A stretch of DNA of 64,000 bases, taken from Bacillota bacterium (GTDB lineage: Bacteria; Bacillota; Clostridia; Christensenellales; CAG-138). Shown here one piece after another: positions 50,023 through 58,916 of the stretch (positions are counted from its first letter, which is position 1; each line of letters begins with the position of its first letter). The stretch is taken from the NCBI GenBank assembly GCA_023400985.1, contig JAEXEN010000027.1, forward strand, positions 186,001 to 250,000, written 5' to 3'. The position numbers and the translations under genes were made by a program. The notes beneath the pieces were generated by a model, which was not told the DNA's origin, ran no database searches, and saw only the letters and a program-made list of their open reading frames with translations.

Positions 50023-50571
50023 TTGGACGAGGAAGCGCGGCTGATCAAACGCGTGCAGAAAAACGGCGACCGTGCCGCCGCAGATACGCTTGTCCGGCGC
50101 TATTACGATGAAATTTTCCGCTACGTGCTACGGCAGACGGCGGATAAGAACACGGCGCTAGATCTGACGCAGGATATTTTTCTTTCCGCACTCAAATCCC
50201 TGCCGCACTATGAGGGAAAGCAGGCGGGCTTTCGTACATGGCTTTTTAAGATCGCCACCAACAAAACCGTTGACCATTATCGCAGCCGCGCCGTGCGGGC
50301 GCGACATATCCTCGATGCGGACGGGCTTGATTTTCCCGACGGGTCGGACCTTGTCCGCCAAGCGGAGCTCAGGGATTTTTCGGAAAGGCTGCGTACGCAT
50401 ATAAATGCCCTCCCGGCCGATTTGCAGCGGATATTCCGGCTGAAATTTTACGGGGACTGCACGTTCCTGCAGATCGCTGCGCTTCTTAAAATACCTGAGG
50501 CAACCGTAAAATCCAAGTATTACAGGCTTCTGAATCAATTGCGAAAGGAGTTTAAGGATGAATACGATTGA
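50023..50571 (+). CDS. ECF-type sigma-70 family RNA polymerase sigma factor
   Basis: 182 residues from a TTG, with AAGGAGG at 50008-50014. Region 2: VRRYYDEIFRYVLRQTADKN, DLTQDIFLSALKSLP and WLFKIATNKTVDHYRSR. Region 4: LPADLQRIFRLKFYGDCTFL and LLKIPEATVKSKYYRLLNQL. First gene of a sigma-membrane protein-ABC exporter operon, probably auto-activated under envelope or antibiotic stress. Overlaps the next gene by 14 bases. Confidence 0.93.
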   Translation: MDEEARLIKRVQKNGDRAAADTLVRRYYDEIFRYVLRQTADKNTALDLTQDIFLSALKSLPHYEGKQAGFRTWLFKIATNKTVDHYRSRAVRARHILDADGLDFPDGSDLVRQAELRDFSERLRTHINALPADLQRIFRLKFYGDCTFLQIAALLKIPEATVKSKYYRLLNQLRKEFKDEYD

Positions 50572-51325
50572 GCATACGCACGGCGGACCTAGGCTGCCCG
50601 AACCCGCCACGCTTAAGCCAAGCGAAAAAGAACGCGAGATCGAACGCATTCTCGACGTGGGCCTTGTGAAGCGGTCCTCCGTGAAAAGCTGCCTGAGCGG
50701 GCTTTACCACGCTTTGGGACTGCGCTATTTATTGTGGGACGCGTCCGACGCGCTGCTCCTTTCCGCTGTCACGGCGGCGATTCTTCTCCTGATTCAGCCT
50801 TTGGCGTCTGAAGATTATAAGCATGCGGCCCTGTTCTGCGGCTCGCCCCTCTTGTTTGTGATCGCTTTGTTCTTTACGGAAACGCTCGAACGTGTGGACG
50901 GCCTTTATGAGCTTAAAATGAGTTGCCGATATACCATACGGCAGGTCGTGGCATTTCGCATGCTGCTTTTTTGTGCGATTGGCATGGTGTTCAGCGTCCT
51001 GATCACCGTACGCCGTTCGAGCAGTATGAGCGAGTTTTGGAAGCTTTTGCCGCTTGCGTTCACCGCGTTTTTCCTGTGCGCTTTTCTTTGCCTTTTTGTC
51101 GTCTGCCGCATCAGAAAAAAATGGGCGCACGGCGCGGCGGGGCTTCTTTGGATTGCCGCTTCAGCCTTACCCGCCGCGTTTTTTCCCAAAGAGTGGGAGC
51201 TGTTTTTGAAGGGACTTCCCGCCGCCGTCACGGCCGCCGTCATGCTTGTCGCAGGTGCGCTGTGCTTTATGGAGGGCAAAAAGTTCATGCGGCAGGCCAT
51301 GGAGGATGCGTATGCTGTTTGTTGA
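50558..51325 (+). CDS. Membrane protein, possible anti-sigma factor
   Basis: 255 residues. A hydrophilic N-terminal ~60 residues (KPSEKEREIERILDVGLVKR) is followed by about six membrane segments from 70 on. It overlaps both the sigma factor upstream and the ATPase gene downstream. A sigma factor followed by a membrane protein suggests an anti-sigma factor or a sensor, but no zinc or anti-sigma motif is evident. No family recognised. Confidence 0.7.
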   Translation: MNTIEHTHGGPRLPEPATLKPSEKEREIERILDVGLVKRSSVKSCLSGLYHALGLRYLLWDASDALLLSAVTAAILLLIQPLASEDYKHAALFCGSPLLFVIALFFTETLERVDGLYELKMSCRYTIRQVVAFRMLLFCAIGMVFSVLITVRRSSSMSEFWKLLPLAFTAFFLCAFLCLFVVCRIRKKWAHGAAGLLWIAASALPAAFFPKEWELFLKGLPAAVTAAVMLVAGALCFMEGKKFMRQAMEDAYAVC

Positions 51326-52169
51326 CCGGGTCACCAAAAAATACGGAAGCTTTACCGCGCTTAAGGATATCACGCTCGAGTTCGGCAGCGGCGTTTACGG
51401 CCTGCTTGCTCCCAACGGCGCGGGAAAAACAACGCTCATTAAAATGCTTACGACGCTTATTTTCCCCACCTCGGGTGAAATTTTGTGGAACGGGGACGAT
51501 ATCGTAAAGCTCGACGACGCCTACCGCGGCGTGATCGGCTATCTGCCGCAAGATTTCGGCTATTACAAAAATCATACCCCGTACGAATTCCTCTTGTATC
51601 TGTCGGCGCTCAAGGGCATGGAGCGCAAGGCGGCGGGCAAACAGGCCGATGAGCTTTTGGAGCTCGTCTCCCTTTCCGACGTGCGCAACAAAAAAATGCG
51701 CAAGTTTTCGGGCGGCATGATACAGCGCGTCGGCATCGCGCAGGCCCTCCAAAATGCCCCGCAAATCCTGATCCTCGACGAGCCCACGGCGGGGCTCGAC
51801 CCCAAGGAACGCGTCCGCTTCCGAAACCTCATTTCCACGCTGTCCAAAGACCGTATCGTCATTTTATCGACGCATATCGTATCCGACATCGAGACCATCG
51901 CCAATCACGTTATCATGTTTAAGGATCACCGCCTGCTTTGCGACGACGCTCCCGCGGATATCTGCCGAACGCTCGAGGGCAGGGTGTTTGAAACGGACGC
52001 GATCGAAAACGTGAAAGAGCCGCATCTCACGCTTACCGAGCGGCAGGAAAACGGCCGGACCGTTACGCGCTTTGCATGCGACGCGGGCTTTTCCGGCGCG
52101 GCGCGGCTCGTGCCGCCCACGCTGGAGGATGTGTTTTTATATGTCTACCGGGATGAGGCGGCGATATAA
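51312..52169 (+). CDS. ABC transporter ATP-binding protein
   Basis: 285 residues from ATG 51312, GGAGG at 51301-51305. Walker A APNGAGKTT, Q-loop YLPQDFGYY, signature FSGGMIQRVGIAQAL, Walker B ILILDEPTAGLDP, switch His in LSTHIVSD. The type (single cassette, GLL-APNGAGKTTL) matches multidrug/lantibiotic/Na+ exporters of the CcmA family. C-terminal ~60 residues hold a variable domain. The two next genes are its membrane partners. Confidence 0.93.
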   Translation: MLFVDRVTKKYGSFTALKDITLEFGSGVYGLLAPNGAGKTTLIKMLTTLIFPTSGEILWNGDDIVKLDDAYRGVIGYLPQDFGYYKNHTPYEFLLYLSALKGMERKAAGKQADELLELVSLSDVRNKKMRKFSGGMIQRVGIAQALQNAPQILILDEPTAGLDPKERVRFRNLISTLSKDRIVILSTHIVSDIETIANHVIMFKDHRLLCDDAPADICRTLEGRVFETDAIENVKEPHLTLTERQENGRTVTRFACDAGFSGAARLVPPTLEDVFLYVYRDEAAI

Positions 52170-52186
52170 CGCTTTATGGGCTCGAA

Positions 52187-53317
52187 TTGAAAAAAATCGT
52201 TTCCTCGGCGGCCCTTTGGGTGCTCGCCGCGCTATGCCTCGCGTTCAACGCGCTTTCAACCACATCCGCTTTTTTTTATACCTATCCGGACTACGTTGCT
52301 GACGCTTCCGTGACGACCGGCATCCTGCTCGGCGAGGCGTTCGATAAAAAGCTCGAGGGCCTTTTTGCGTCAAGCGCGGCACAGGCGGACTTTAAACGCA
52401 TGCTTCAAGCCGATACCACGGACATCGCGGACCCGTTCGCCGACTACGACGCGGGGCAGATCGCCGAGGTATATATCTCGGCCTATGGTATGGAGGGGGA
52501 TATAGCCGGCGCTCTGCGCGAAAAATACGCCGCCTTTCAAACGGCCTTTGACCGTGCGGCGGCAAGCGGCGAGCGTATGACGCTCTATTTCGCGGGGGCC
52601 ACCAACATGCGGCATCAGGAGCTTTTCGGCGGCCTCATGCACCGCCTTTTGATGGAAGGCATTTTGGTCGCGGCGCTCGTGGCGTTCCTGTCCGCGGGCT
52701 ATGAGCACATGAACCGCACGGAGCTGTGCGTTTACGCTTCCAAAACGGGCCGCCGCGTGCTGCGCTCAAAGCTTATGGCCTCGCTGACCGCCGGCGTCGG
52801 CATGTATGCTCTATTAACCGTGCTTTCGCTCGTCCTCTACCTCGCGGCGGCGCGATACGGGAACGTATGGGGAAGCGGCGTATCGAGCCTGTATAACGTT
52901 GTTTGGGATTTGGTGACGGGCATGCGTCCGTATGTCACTTGGCAGGGCTTTACGGTATTCACCTATCTTCTTGCCGTGATCGGCCTATCTTCGGGCATCG
53001 TCGCAAGCCTCGTGCTTTTGAGCTTTGCCATCGGGGCGATTACACGAAACGGGTATCTCGGCTTTTTTGCGTTTGTTTTTATAAACCTTGCCTGTATTGC
53101 TGCGGCTATGTATCTGCCTGGATCGTCCTACGCCCCGTTCCTTCTCAACCTGTCTCCGATCGCGCTGTGGTGGTCTCAGGGATATTGGTTTACGGACGGC
53201 GGGGCAGGCGTGCTGTGGAAAAACTACGAAATGCTCGGCATGTGCGCGTCGCTCACCGTCATGCTTGTGCTTTGCCTTGCCTCCGTATCGCTGTTTAAAA
53301 GGAGGGATATCCTGTGA
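52187..53317 (+). CDS. ABC-2 type membrane protein, exporter subunit 1
   Basis: 376 residues. One N-terminal membrane segment (about 5-25), a large extracytoplasmic loop (about 30-160) and five or more membrane segments from about 165 onward. This is the ABC-2/bacitracin-type permease layout. Starts at TTG 52187; no ATG is available without a stop (the ATG at 52175 frame ends at once). The stop overlaps the GTG of the next gene. Confidence 0.75.
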   Translation: MKKIVSSAALWVLAALCLAFNALSTTSAFFYTYPDYVADASVTTGILLGEAFDKKLEGLFASSAAQADFKRMLQADTTDIADPFADYDAGQIAEVYISAYGMEGDIAGALREKYAAFQTAFDRAAASGERMTLYFAGATNMRHQELFGGLMHRLLMEGILVAALVAFLSAGYEHMNRTELCVYASKTGRRVLRSKLMASLTAGVGMYALLTVLSLVLYLAAARYGNVWGSGVSSLYNVVWDLVTGMRPYVTWQGFTVFTYLLAVIGLSSGIVASLVLLSFAIGAITRNGYLGFFAFVFINLACIAAAMYLPGSSYAPFLLNLSPIALWWSQGYWFTDGGAGVLWKNYEMLGMCASLTVMLVLCLASVSLFKRRDIL

Positions 53318-54486
53318 GGGTGCTTTGGGGCGAGATCAAAAAGATATGGGAGCCGAAGCTTCTGTTTGCGATTGCGGCCGTTTGCGCTCTCTTTTTCCTG
53401 ATCGCGCGCGGCGACTTTACGCTCGGGCATGATGCAACGGAGTGTCGTGATCTCAATATCTACATTCTGCAAAACTACGGTGCGCAGATGGACGAAAGCG
53501 AGTTCGAGGATTTTTTAAAGCTCCGCGACGTTTACGTTGAAAAGGCCGAAGGCTATATCCGCGAAGACCCGCGTTTCGCGGCGGTGGGTGTTTATAATTA
53601 TGATGACTATCGGCGCATGTTCGTGGACATAGATGATATAGGTGCAATCACAGAGGAACAGCGGGAGGTGGAGTGGCTGCTTCTTTCCGAGCCATGCGAT
53701 TATATTCAGTTTTACCTGCAAGCACTTGGAAGGATCGAGGAAGGATATGTGGCCCTTAGCTCTAGACTTGATATCGATCTTGCTACTGCACCAAACGAAT
53801 CTGTGCGCACACGTATCGCCGCCGTGCGCGATACCGGCGAATATTTGGGCGCGATGGACGGATATACCCTCGAACGGCATATGCGTTACTTCTGGGTCTT
53901 TGCCGTTCTTGCGATCTTTGCCCCGCTAGCGCTCGTCTCACCTCTTGTGGTAAACGATAGGTCTAGGCGCGTCCATTTGCTGCAATACGCGTCGCATCAG
54001 GGGCGGCGCACCTTAAAAATGCAGTTTACCGCGGTGCTTCTTTCGGCGCTGCTCGTAATATGCTTTTTGACGGCCATATTCCTTTTACTTTATATCTACC
54101 GCTCTGGCGATTTCGCGCTTTGGAACGCCGGTCTCACTTCATTTGAAGGCGGGCTCATTACACGTGTTCCCATCACACTGGGGCAATACGTTCTTCTTTC
54201 CATCGCACTTATCGACGCTTTGGCCCTCGGCGCCTCGCTCCTAGCGTTCGTGTTTTCGCGTCTGAGCCAAAACCTCGTATCGCTTCTTTTGAAGCTGCTC
54301 CCTACCTACATTGCGGCGGTCGCCCTCTGGTTTTTTGTGAGCGACAGGCTGCTGATCCTTTCCTTCCAGTCCGGGTTTGAGAACTCCAATTTTGAAATCG
54401 TTCTCTGCGCGCTTGTGTTCTGCGCCGGGTTTGCGGCCTGCTGCGTTACCGTAAAACGGGAGAAACGGGCGGATGTGGCGGGGTAA
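53314..54486 (+). CDS. ABC-2 type membrane protein, exporter subunit 2
   Basis: 390 residues, GTG start overlapping the previous stop, AGGAGG at 53300. Same layout as the previous protein: membrane anchor, extracytoplasmic domain (about 40-185) rich in acidic residues (YNYDDYRRMFVDIDDIGAIT), then six membrane segments. Paralogous organisation suggests a heterodimeric exporter. Substrate unknown; with the sigma factor, defence against a cell-wall-active compound is plausible. Confidence 0.75.
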   Translation: MRVLWGEIKKIWEPKLLFAIAAVCALFFLIARGDFTLGHDATECRDLNIYILQNYGAQMDESEFEDFLKLRDVYVEKAEGYIREDPRFAAVGVYNYDDYRRMFVDIDDIGAITEEQREVEWLLLSEPCDYIQFYLQALGRIEEGYVALSSRLDIDLATAPNESVRTRIAAVRDTGEYLGAMDGYTLERHMRYFWVFAVLAIFAPLALVSPLVVNDRSRRVHLLQYASHQGRRTLKMQFTAVLLSALLVICFLTAIFLLLYIYRSGDFALWNAGLTSFEGGLITRVPITLGQYVLLSIALIDALALGASLLAFVFSRLSQNLVSLLLKLLPTYIAAVALWFFVSDRLLILSFQSGFENSNFEIVLCALVFCAGFAACCVTVKREKRADVAG

Positions 54487-54508
54487 AAGAAACATAAGCA
54501 TACCAAGC

Positions 54509-55756
54509 TTATACGGACTCGGCCGCTTCCGTGCTCGCCGCGTAATTGTACAGCTCTTTCACCTTGTTCCGTTTTGGCAGTGCGAAGATGAGGATGCCTA
54601 AAAGATATACGCTCTGGAAAATGATCTGGATGAGCCAATAGGGCGCAAGCTCGCCGAGCGCGCCCGCTAAAAGCTGGCCGAGCATCATGGCGGCGGAGGT
54701 CAGCACGGAGAAAAGCGCGTTGGTTTTGGCGCGCATCTGGTTTGGCACATGGCTTTGCACCGCGCTCACGCGGATGTTCGCGCTGTTCATGCCGAGGATG
54801 CCTAATAGGAAGCGGCTTATGCACATCAACGCAAACGGCATGAAGAAGAACGCGCCGTCGAGCAGCACAAATACGAAATAGACCCCGATGGCGATCGAAA
54901 AGCGTTTTTTCTCGGGTATCTTGATGAAGTAATGCAGGAACCCTCCGAGCATGTAGCCGGCGCTTCGGATGGAGGTCATGAGCGCGTACTGGTCGTTTGT
55001 GAGCGTTGCGCTTGTGTTGAAGAACGGATAGGTCAAAACGCTACTCGAGCAATCCGCGAACATCACCAAGGCAAACAACAAAAATACCGACCGTATGGCG
55101 GGATCCTTGGCGAAATAGCGAAAGCCGTCGCGAAGGTCCTCTCCGTATTCTTTGAGGCTCGTTTTTTCCGCCTTGATATATTCGAACTTCGCGTCGATGC
55201 GGCTCTCGAGCGCCGCGTCGATAAGGCTCGTCACGCCGTAGGCCGCAAGTATGAGCGGCATGCCGTAAAGGTCGAAAAGCTTCATCGCGAGAGGTGCGAT
55301 GGCGACGCTGCAAAGCGGGTAGATCACGTTGAGGATGGCGTTGCCGCGCACATAGTTTTCGCGCGCCATGATCTGGGGGATCACGCTCGACGACGCGAGC
55401 TGCGAAACCACGCCGAAGGAGCTTATAAGCACCGAAAACACCATGTAGAGAAGGTAGTTGAACCCGAAAAAGTAGGTGAGCGCCGCAGCGATGAAAAAAA
55501 GCGCCGCGAGGATGACTTCGTTTTTAACGAGCACCTTGAGCGGGTTGTTCCTGTCGATCACGGGGCCGATCACGAGCGGCAGCACGAACTGCGGTATCAT
55601 GGAGAGCGCCGCCAAGACTGCGCTCAGCGTTGTGGACTGCGTCTCGGCAAAAACCACGACGCTAAGCGCAATGCTAAGTCCTACGCCCCCCGCGGCGGAG
55701 ATGATCATGCCGATGAAGGCAAGCGTGAAATTCCGGTTCCAGAGGCCCGTTTTCAT
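54509..55756 (-). CDS. MFS transporter
   Basis: 415 residues with 12 predicted membrane segments. N-terminal LWNRNFTLAFIGMIISAAGG and the loop VIDRNNPLKVLVKNEVILAA, GVVSQLASSSVIPQIMARENYVRGNAILN and SRFLLGILGMNSANIRVSAV resemble the MFS efflux (MefA/enterobactin exporter-like) group. Convergent with the ABC operon with 22 bases between. Substrate not predictable. Confidence 0.9.
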   Translation of the reverse strand: MKTGLWNRNFTLAFIGMIISAAGGVGLSIALSVVVFAETQSTTLSAVLAALSMIPQFVLPLVIGPVIDRNNPLKVLVKNEVILAALFFIAAALTYFFGFNYLLYMVFSVLISSFGVVSQLASSSVIPQIMARENYVRGNAILNVIYPLCSVAIAPLAMKLFDLYGMPLILAAYGVTSLIDAALESRIDAKFEYIKAEKTSLKEYGEDLRDGFRYFAKDPAIRSVFLLFALVMFADCSSSVLTYPFFNTSATLTNDQYALMTSIRSAGYMLGGFLHYFIKIPEKKRFSIAIGVYFVFVLLDGAFFFMPFALMCISRFLLGILGMNSANIRVSAVQSHVPNQMRAKTNALFSVLTSAAMMLGQLLAGALGELAPYWLIQIIFQSVYLLGILIFALPKRNKVKELYNYAASTEAAESV

Positions 55757-55866
55757 AAAGCCTTTTCCTTTCCAACTCTGCTTTCACAAGTATAGCATGA
55801 GGAAAGACTGCGGGAAAGGCGGCCGTCTTGGGAAAGTTTGCCCTCCAAAGCCGCAAATTCGCAATA

Positions 55867-57078
55867 TCATTCAAACAAAAAGGAAAGTTTGTACTTTTCC
55901 ATCAGCAGCGCCATCTTTTTATATTGCCTGTTTTTTCGGTAGGCGTCGAGAAGAAAGCCGCCGTAAAACTCTAAAACACCGCGCGGCTGTTCGCGTTCCG
56001 CAGCGTAAAAGCAGGCCTCCAAAAGCTCGCGGTAGGTTTTGGTAAAAACATAATCCGGCGTAGCAAGCATATAACGCATCAACCGTACGGAAAGGGCAAG
56101 CGCCTCCGTTTCGTCGCCATATTCGATTTTTTCAAGGTAGGAGAAAGCCTTTTTCGCGTTCCCCGAAAGGACGTGGGTAAACGCAAGTTTTTGGTTTAAA
56201 AGTGCCTTATCGCGCGAGTTGAGATAAGGAACGTCGGAAGTCTCCGCCTCTTCAAAGCAATGGAGCGCCCCTGTAAAATCCCCGAGTATGAGACGGGTCG
56301 CCCCCTCGTTGTAGCAGAGGATAAAGGCGGCGTAAGGGTCTTTTACGGTTTTGTTGAGATTTCGGGCAACCGCAAGCCAACGATGCGTCGCGTCGCGGTC
56401 GCGCGCGTTGGAACAGCAGGCAAAAAGAAGCATCGCGGCGTCGAGCATACCGGAAACGCAGCCGCGATCGGAAAAAAGGCGGTATGCCTCCAGCCCGTTT
56501 TCCATGCTGCGCCGGTAATCGCCAAGCTGAAAAAAGTCGTCGCATAAAAGCAGGAAAATCTGCGGCTCCTCCGTGCTTTTTACATCCTCAAGCGCCTGTA
56601 CGGAACGCGGGCGCTCGCCGGACGCCAAAAAAGCCTCGCGGCTTATGAGCGCATAAAGCATACGCTGACGCCTGTCGAGGAACGGGAGGAAAAACGCGAG
56701 CGATTCAAGCTCCTCTTTTGATACGCTGCGTTTCCTCAGAAGCGCAGCGAAAAGAGCCGCATCCATGCCGCGCGGTGAAAAAAGAAGCTTTTCGCACAAG
56801 GGGAGAAGCGCAGCGCTTTCTTCATCCTTGAGCTTTTCGGCTTGCCGCAAGCCGGCAAGCATGCGCGTATAAGCCTCGTCGAAACGGTTTAGAAGCGCTT
56901 CGTCGGAAACATATCGGATGCCAAGTGCGTCGAACAGATGCCTGTAAAGCTCGTCACTGCATTCCGCCGCGCCGTTTTCGATTTTTGAAAGGTACGACGG
57001 AGAGCATATCCCCGCAGCGAGCGCCTCTTGGCTCATGTTTTGCGCCGCGCGCTCGCGCTTGATCAAAATACCGAGCAA
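55867..57078 (-). CDS. XRE-family regulator with TPR-like sensor
   Basis: 403 residues from TTG 57078 behind GGGAGG. N-terminal helix-turn-helix: ERAAQNMSQEALAAGICSPS, YLSKIENG (about 9-40), then a helical TPR-like domain (about 150-400). Layout is that of Rgg/PlcR/NprR-type peptide-responsive regulators or SinR-like TPR proteins. The frame stays open to 57366, but the region before 57078 overlaps the divergent gene and its promoter, so the longer start is rejected. A -10 box TAGAAT on the minus strand near 57109 is compatible with the TTG start. Confidence 0.82.
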   Translation of the reverse strand: MLGILIKRERAAQNMSQEALAAGICSPSYLSKIENGAAECSDELYRHLFDALGIRYVSDEALLNRFDEAYTRMLAGLRQAEKLKDEESAALLPLCEKLLFSPRGMDAALFAALLRKRSVSKEELESLAFFLPFLDRRQRMLYALISREAFLASGERPRSVQALEDVKSTEEPQIFLLLCDDFFQLGDYRRSMENGLEAYRLFSDRGCVSGMLDAAMLLFACCSNARDRDATHRWLAVARNLNKTVKDPYAAFILCYNEGATRLILGDFTGALHCFEEAETSDVPYLNSRDKALLNQKLAFTHVLSGNAKKAFSYLEKIEYGDETEALALSVRLMRYMLATPDYVFTKTYRELLEACFYAAEREQPRGVLEFYGGFLLDAYRKNRQYKKMALLMEKYKLSFLFE

Positions 57079-57146
57079 CCGTTCCGCCTCCCGCTTCGTT
57101 TTGGAAATTCTACCATGCGGCGCGCGGCCGGCACAAGCAAAATACG

Positions 57147-57180
57147 TTGCCAAATCGGGCGTGTGTGGTAGAATAAGGGC
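57147..57180 (+). promoter_or_regulatory. Leaderless promoter of the glycosyltransferase-like gene
   Basis: TTGCCA at 57147-57152 and TAGAAT at 57169-57174 (16-bp spacer), followed by six bases and the ATG at 57181. No Shine-Dalgarno fits. Same geometry as the ygiQ promoter. Confidence 0.6.
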
Positions 57181-58395
57181 ATGGAAATACCCTTGAAGAA
57201 AAAGCATGTGCTTGAGCCGGAGCTCTTGTTTACGCTCCTCCTTATGCTGTTTGGCTACATCTTGCTGCACGATCTTTTGGGCGGTACGTTTTTTGCGCAT
57301 TCCGATTGGGACAGCTATACTTTGCAGGCGCTCGCGTGGCGCGAGGGTAAAGCGGGCCTCGGGCAAAACTACGAATGGCTTGAGCTTGCCGTTTTTAACG
57401 GCGATTGGTACGTTTCCTTCCCGCCGCTCCCCTCGGTCGTGATGCTGCCGCTCACGTTTTTGTTCGGCGCGAACACGCCCAACAACCTCGTGATGATGGT
57501 CTACGCCATGCTGACCGTTGCGCTCGCCTATAAGATCCTACGCTTGAAAGGTACAAGCCCCGCAGCGTCCGGCCTCCTTGCCCTTTTCTACGTTTGGGGC
57601 AGCAATATGCTGTGGATGAGCACCAACGGCGGCGTCTGGTTCCAGGCGCAAGCGCTCAATCTGCTCCTTCTCACATGGATGGCGTACTCGGCGCTTACAA
57701 ATAGGCGCGTGCTCGCTTACGCGCTTGCTGCGCTCGCGGTGGGGTGTAGGCCGTTTTCCGCCGTGGCGTTTTTGCCGCTGTTCGTGCACTTTTACACACT
57801 TGATTACGTATCGGGGCAGGGCTTTATAAAAACCGCGCTCAAACAGGCAAAATGCCTTATTTTGCCCGCCTTGATCGCGTGCGCGTACATGTGGTACAAC
57901 TACATCCGCTTTCAAAACCCGTTTGAATTCGGGCACAACTATCTGGTCGAATTTTTGGAGTCGCCGGAGGGTCAGTTTTCCCTTTCCTATGTGCCGCAAA
58001 ACCTCTTTAACCTCTTCCTGCGCCCGGTAACGGCGGGCCTGGATCTGCGGCTCAAATTCACCTATTTCGACGGCTTTATGTTCTATATTGCCAACCCCAT
58101 GTTTTTGCTGCTATTCATCCGCGTTGTGCGGGATAGTATAAAAAAGCGCATGGGCGCCTTTAAAATTTCTCTGCTCGCCGCGATGGCGCTCAACATTCTA
58201 CTTTTGTGCGCGCACAAAACCCTGGGCGGCTGGCAGTTTGGCGCGCGCTATACGGTGGATATGCTCCCCTACGCGTTACTGTATCTCACGTTTGACGGCG
58301 CATGGGAAGTAAAGCGCTATGAGAAGTTCATCATACTTGCGGGCATCCTATTCAATGCCTACGGCGCGCTCGCCATCAACTTTATCTATCCATAA
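57181..58395 (+). CDS. Polytopic membrane protein, GT39/ArnT-like glycosyltransferase
   Basis: 404 residues with about ten membrane segments. The first extracytoplasmic loop has the acidic SDWDSYTLQALAWREG (about 40-56) and PPLPSVVMLPLTFLFG (about 81-96), reminiscent of lipid-linked-sugar glycosyltransferases (GT39/GT83). No motif is definitive. It lies next to, and divergent from, the XRE-TPR gene. The mRNA probably starts at the ATG. Followed 17 bases later by the cyclophilin gene. Confidence 0.6.
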   Translation: MEIPLKKKHVLEPELLFTLLLMLFGYILLHDLLGGTFFAHSDWDSYTLQALAWREGKAGLGQNYEWLELAVFNGDWYVSFPPLPSVVMLPLTFLFGANTPNNLVMMVYAMLTVALAYKILRLKGTSPAASGLLALFYVWGSNMLWMSTNGGVWFQAQALNLLLLTWMAYSALTNRRVLAYALAALAVGCRPFSAVAFLPLFVHFYTLDYVSGQGFIKTALKQAKCLILPALIACAYMWYNYIRFQNPFEFGHNYLVEFLESPEGQFSLSYVPQNLFNLFLRPVTAGLDLRLKFTYFDGFMFYIANPMFLLLFIRVVRDSIKKRMGAFKISLLAAMALNILLLCAHKTLGGWQFGARYTVDMLPYALLYLTFDGAWEVKRYEKFIILAGILFNAYGALAINFIYP

Positions 58396-58412
58396 AACTT
58401 AAGGAGAACAAT

Positions 58413-58916
58413 ATGGTCATCATCGAAATGGAAAACGGGAAAAAGATCAAACTGGAGCTCGACAGGTCCGCTGCACCCAACACGGTCAACAATTTTCTCA
58501 CCCTCGCGCAAAAGGGCTTTTATGATGGGCTTATATTCCATCGCGTCATCAAAGGCTTCATGATTCAGGGCGGCTGCCCGGAAGGGACCGGTATGGGCGG
58601 TCCGGGCTACTCAATCAAGGGCGAGTTCAGGGCAAACGGCATACCGAACCCCATCGTGCACAAGCGCGGCGTCATCTCTATGGCGCGTTCTCAGTCCAAG
58701 GATTCCGCCGGCTCGCAGTTTTTCATCATGCATGCGGACGCGCCGCATCTGGACGGCCAGTATGCGGCCTTCGGGCATGTGGCGGAGGGCATGGAGATCG
58801 TGGATGAGATCGCCTCCGCCGCGACCGATCGTTCCGATCGCCCCAAAACGGACGTGCGCATCAAGCATATGACGCTTGAAAACGAGCCTGCGTTTGAGGC
58901 GCCCCAAAAAGCGTGA
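58413..58916 (+). CDS. Peptidyl-prolyl cis-trans isomerase, cyclophilin type
   Basis: 167 residues. Cyclophilin motifs: FYDGLIFHRVIKGFMIQGGC, GTGMGGPGYSIKGEF, GVISMARSQSKDSAGSQFFI and HLDGQYAAFGHV. Includes the catalytic Arg in FHRVI and Phe/His region. AAGGAGAAC precedes the ATG. It catalyses prolyl bond isomerisation in folding, cytosolic as no signal is present. The stop overlaps the aroB start by 4 bases. Confidence 0.97.
   Translation: MVIIEMENGKKIKLELDRSAAPNTVNNFLTLAQKGFYDGLIFHRVIKGFMIQGGCPEGTGMGGPGYSIKGEFRANGIPNPIVHKRGVISMARSQSKDSAGSQFFIMHADAPHLDGQYAAFGHVAEGMEIVDEIASAATDRSDRPKTDVRIKHMTLENEPAFEAPQKA

Noticed and set aside
54932..55795. 287-codon plus-strand frame opposite the MFS transporter
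   Set aside because: Highly charged antisense shadow; the minus strand encodes 12 membrane helices.
57079..57366. Longer N-terminus for the XRE-TPR regulator
   Set aside because: It would run across the divergent gene's start and promoter; the helix-turn-helix begins just after the TTG at 57078, which has a good ribosome site.
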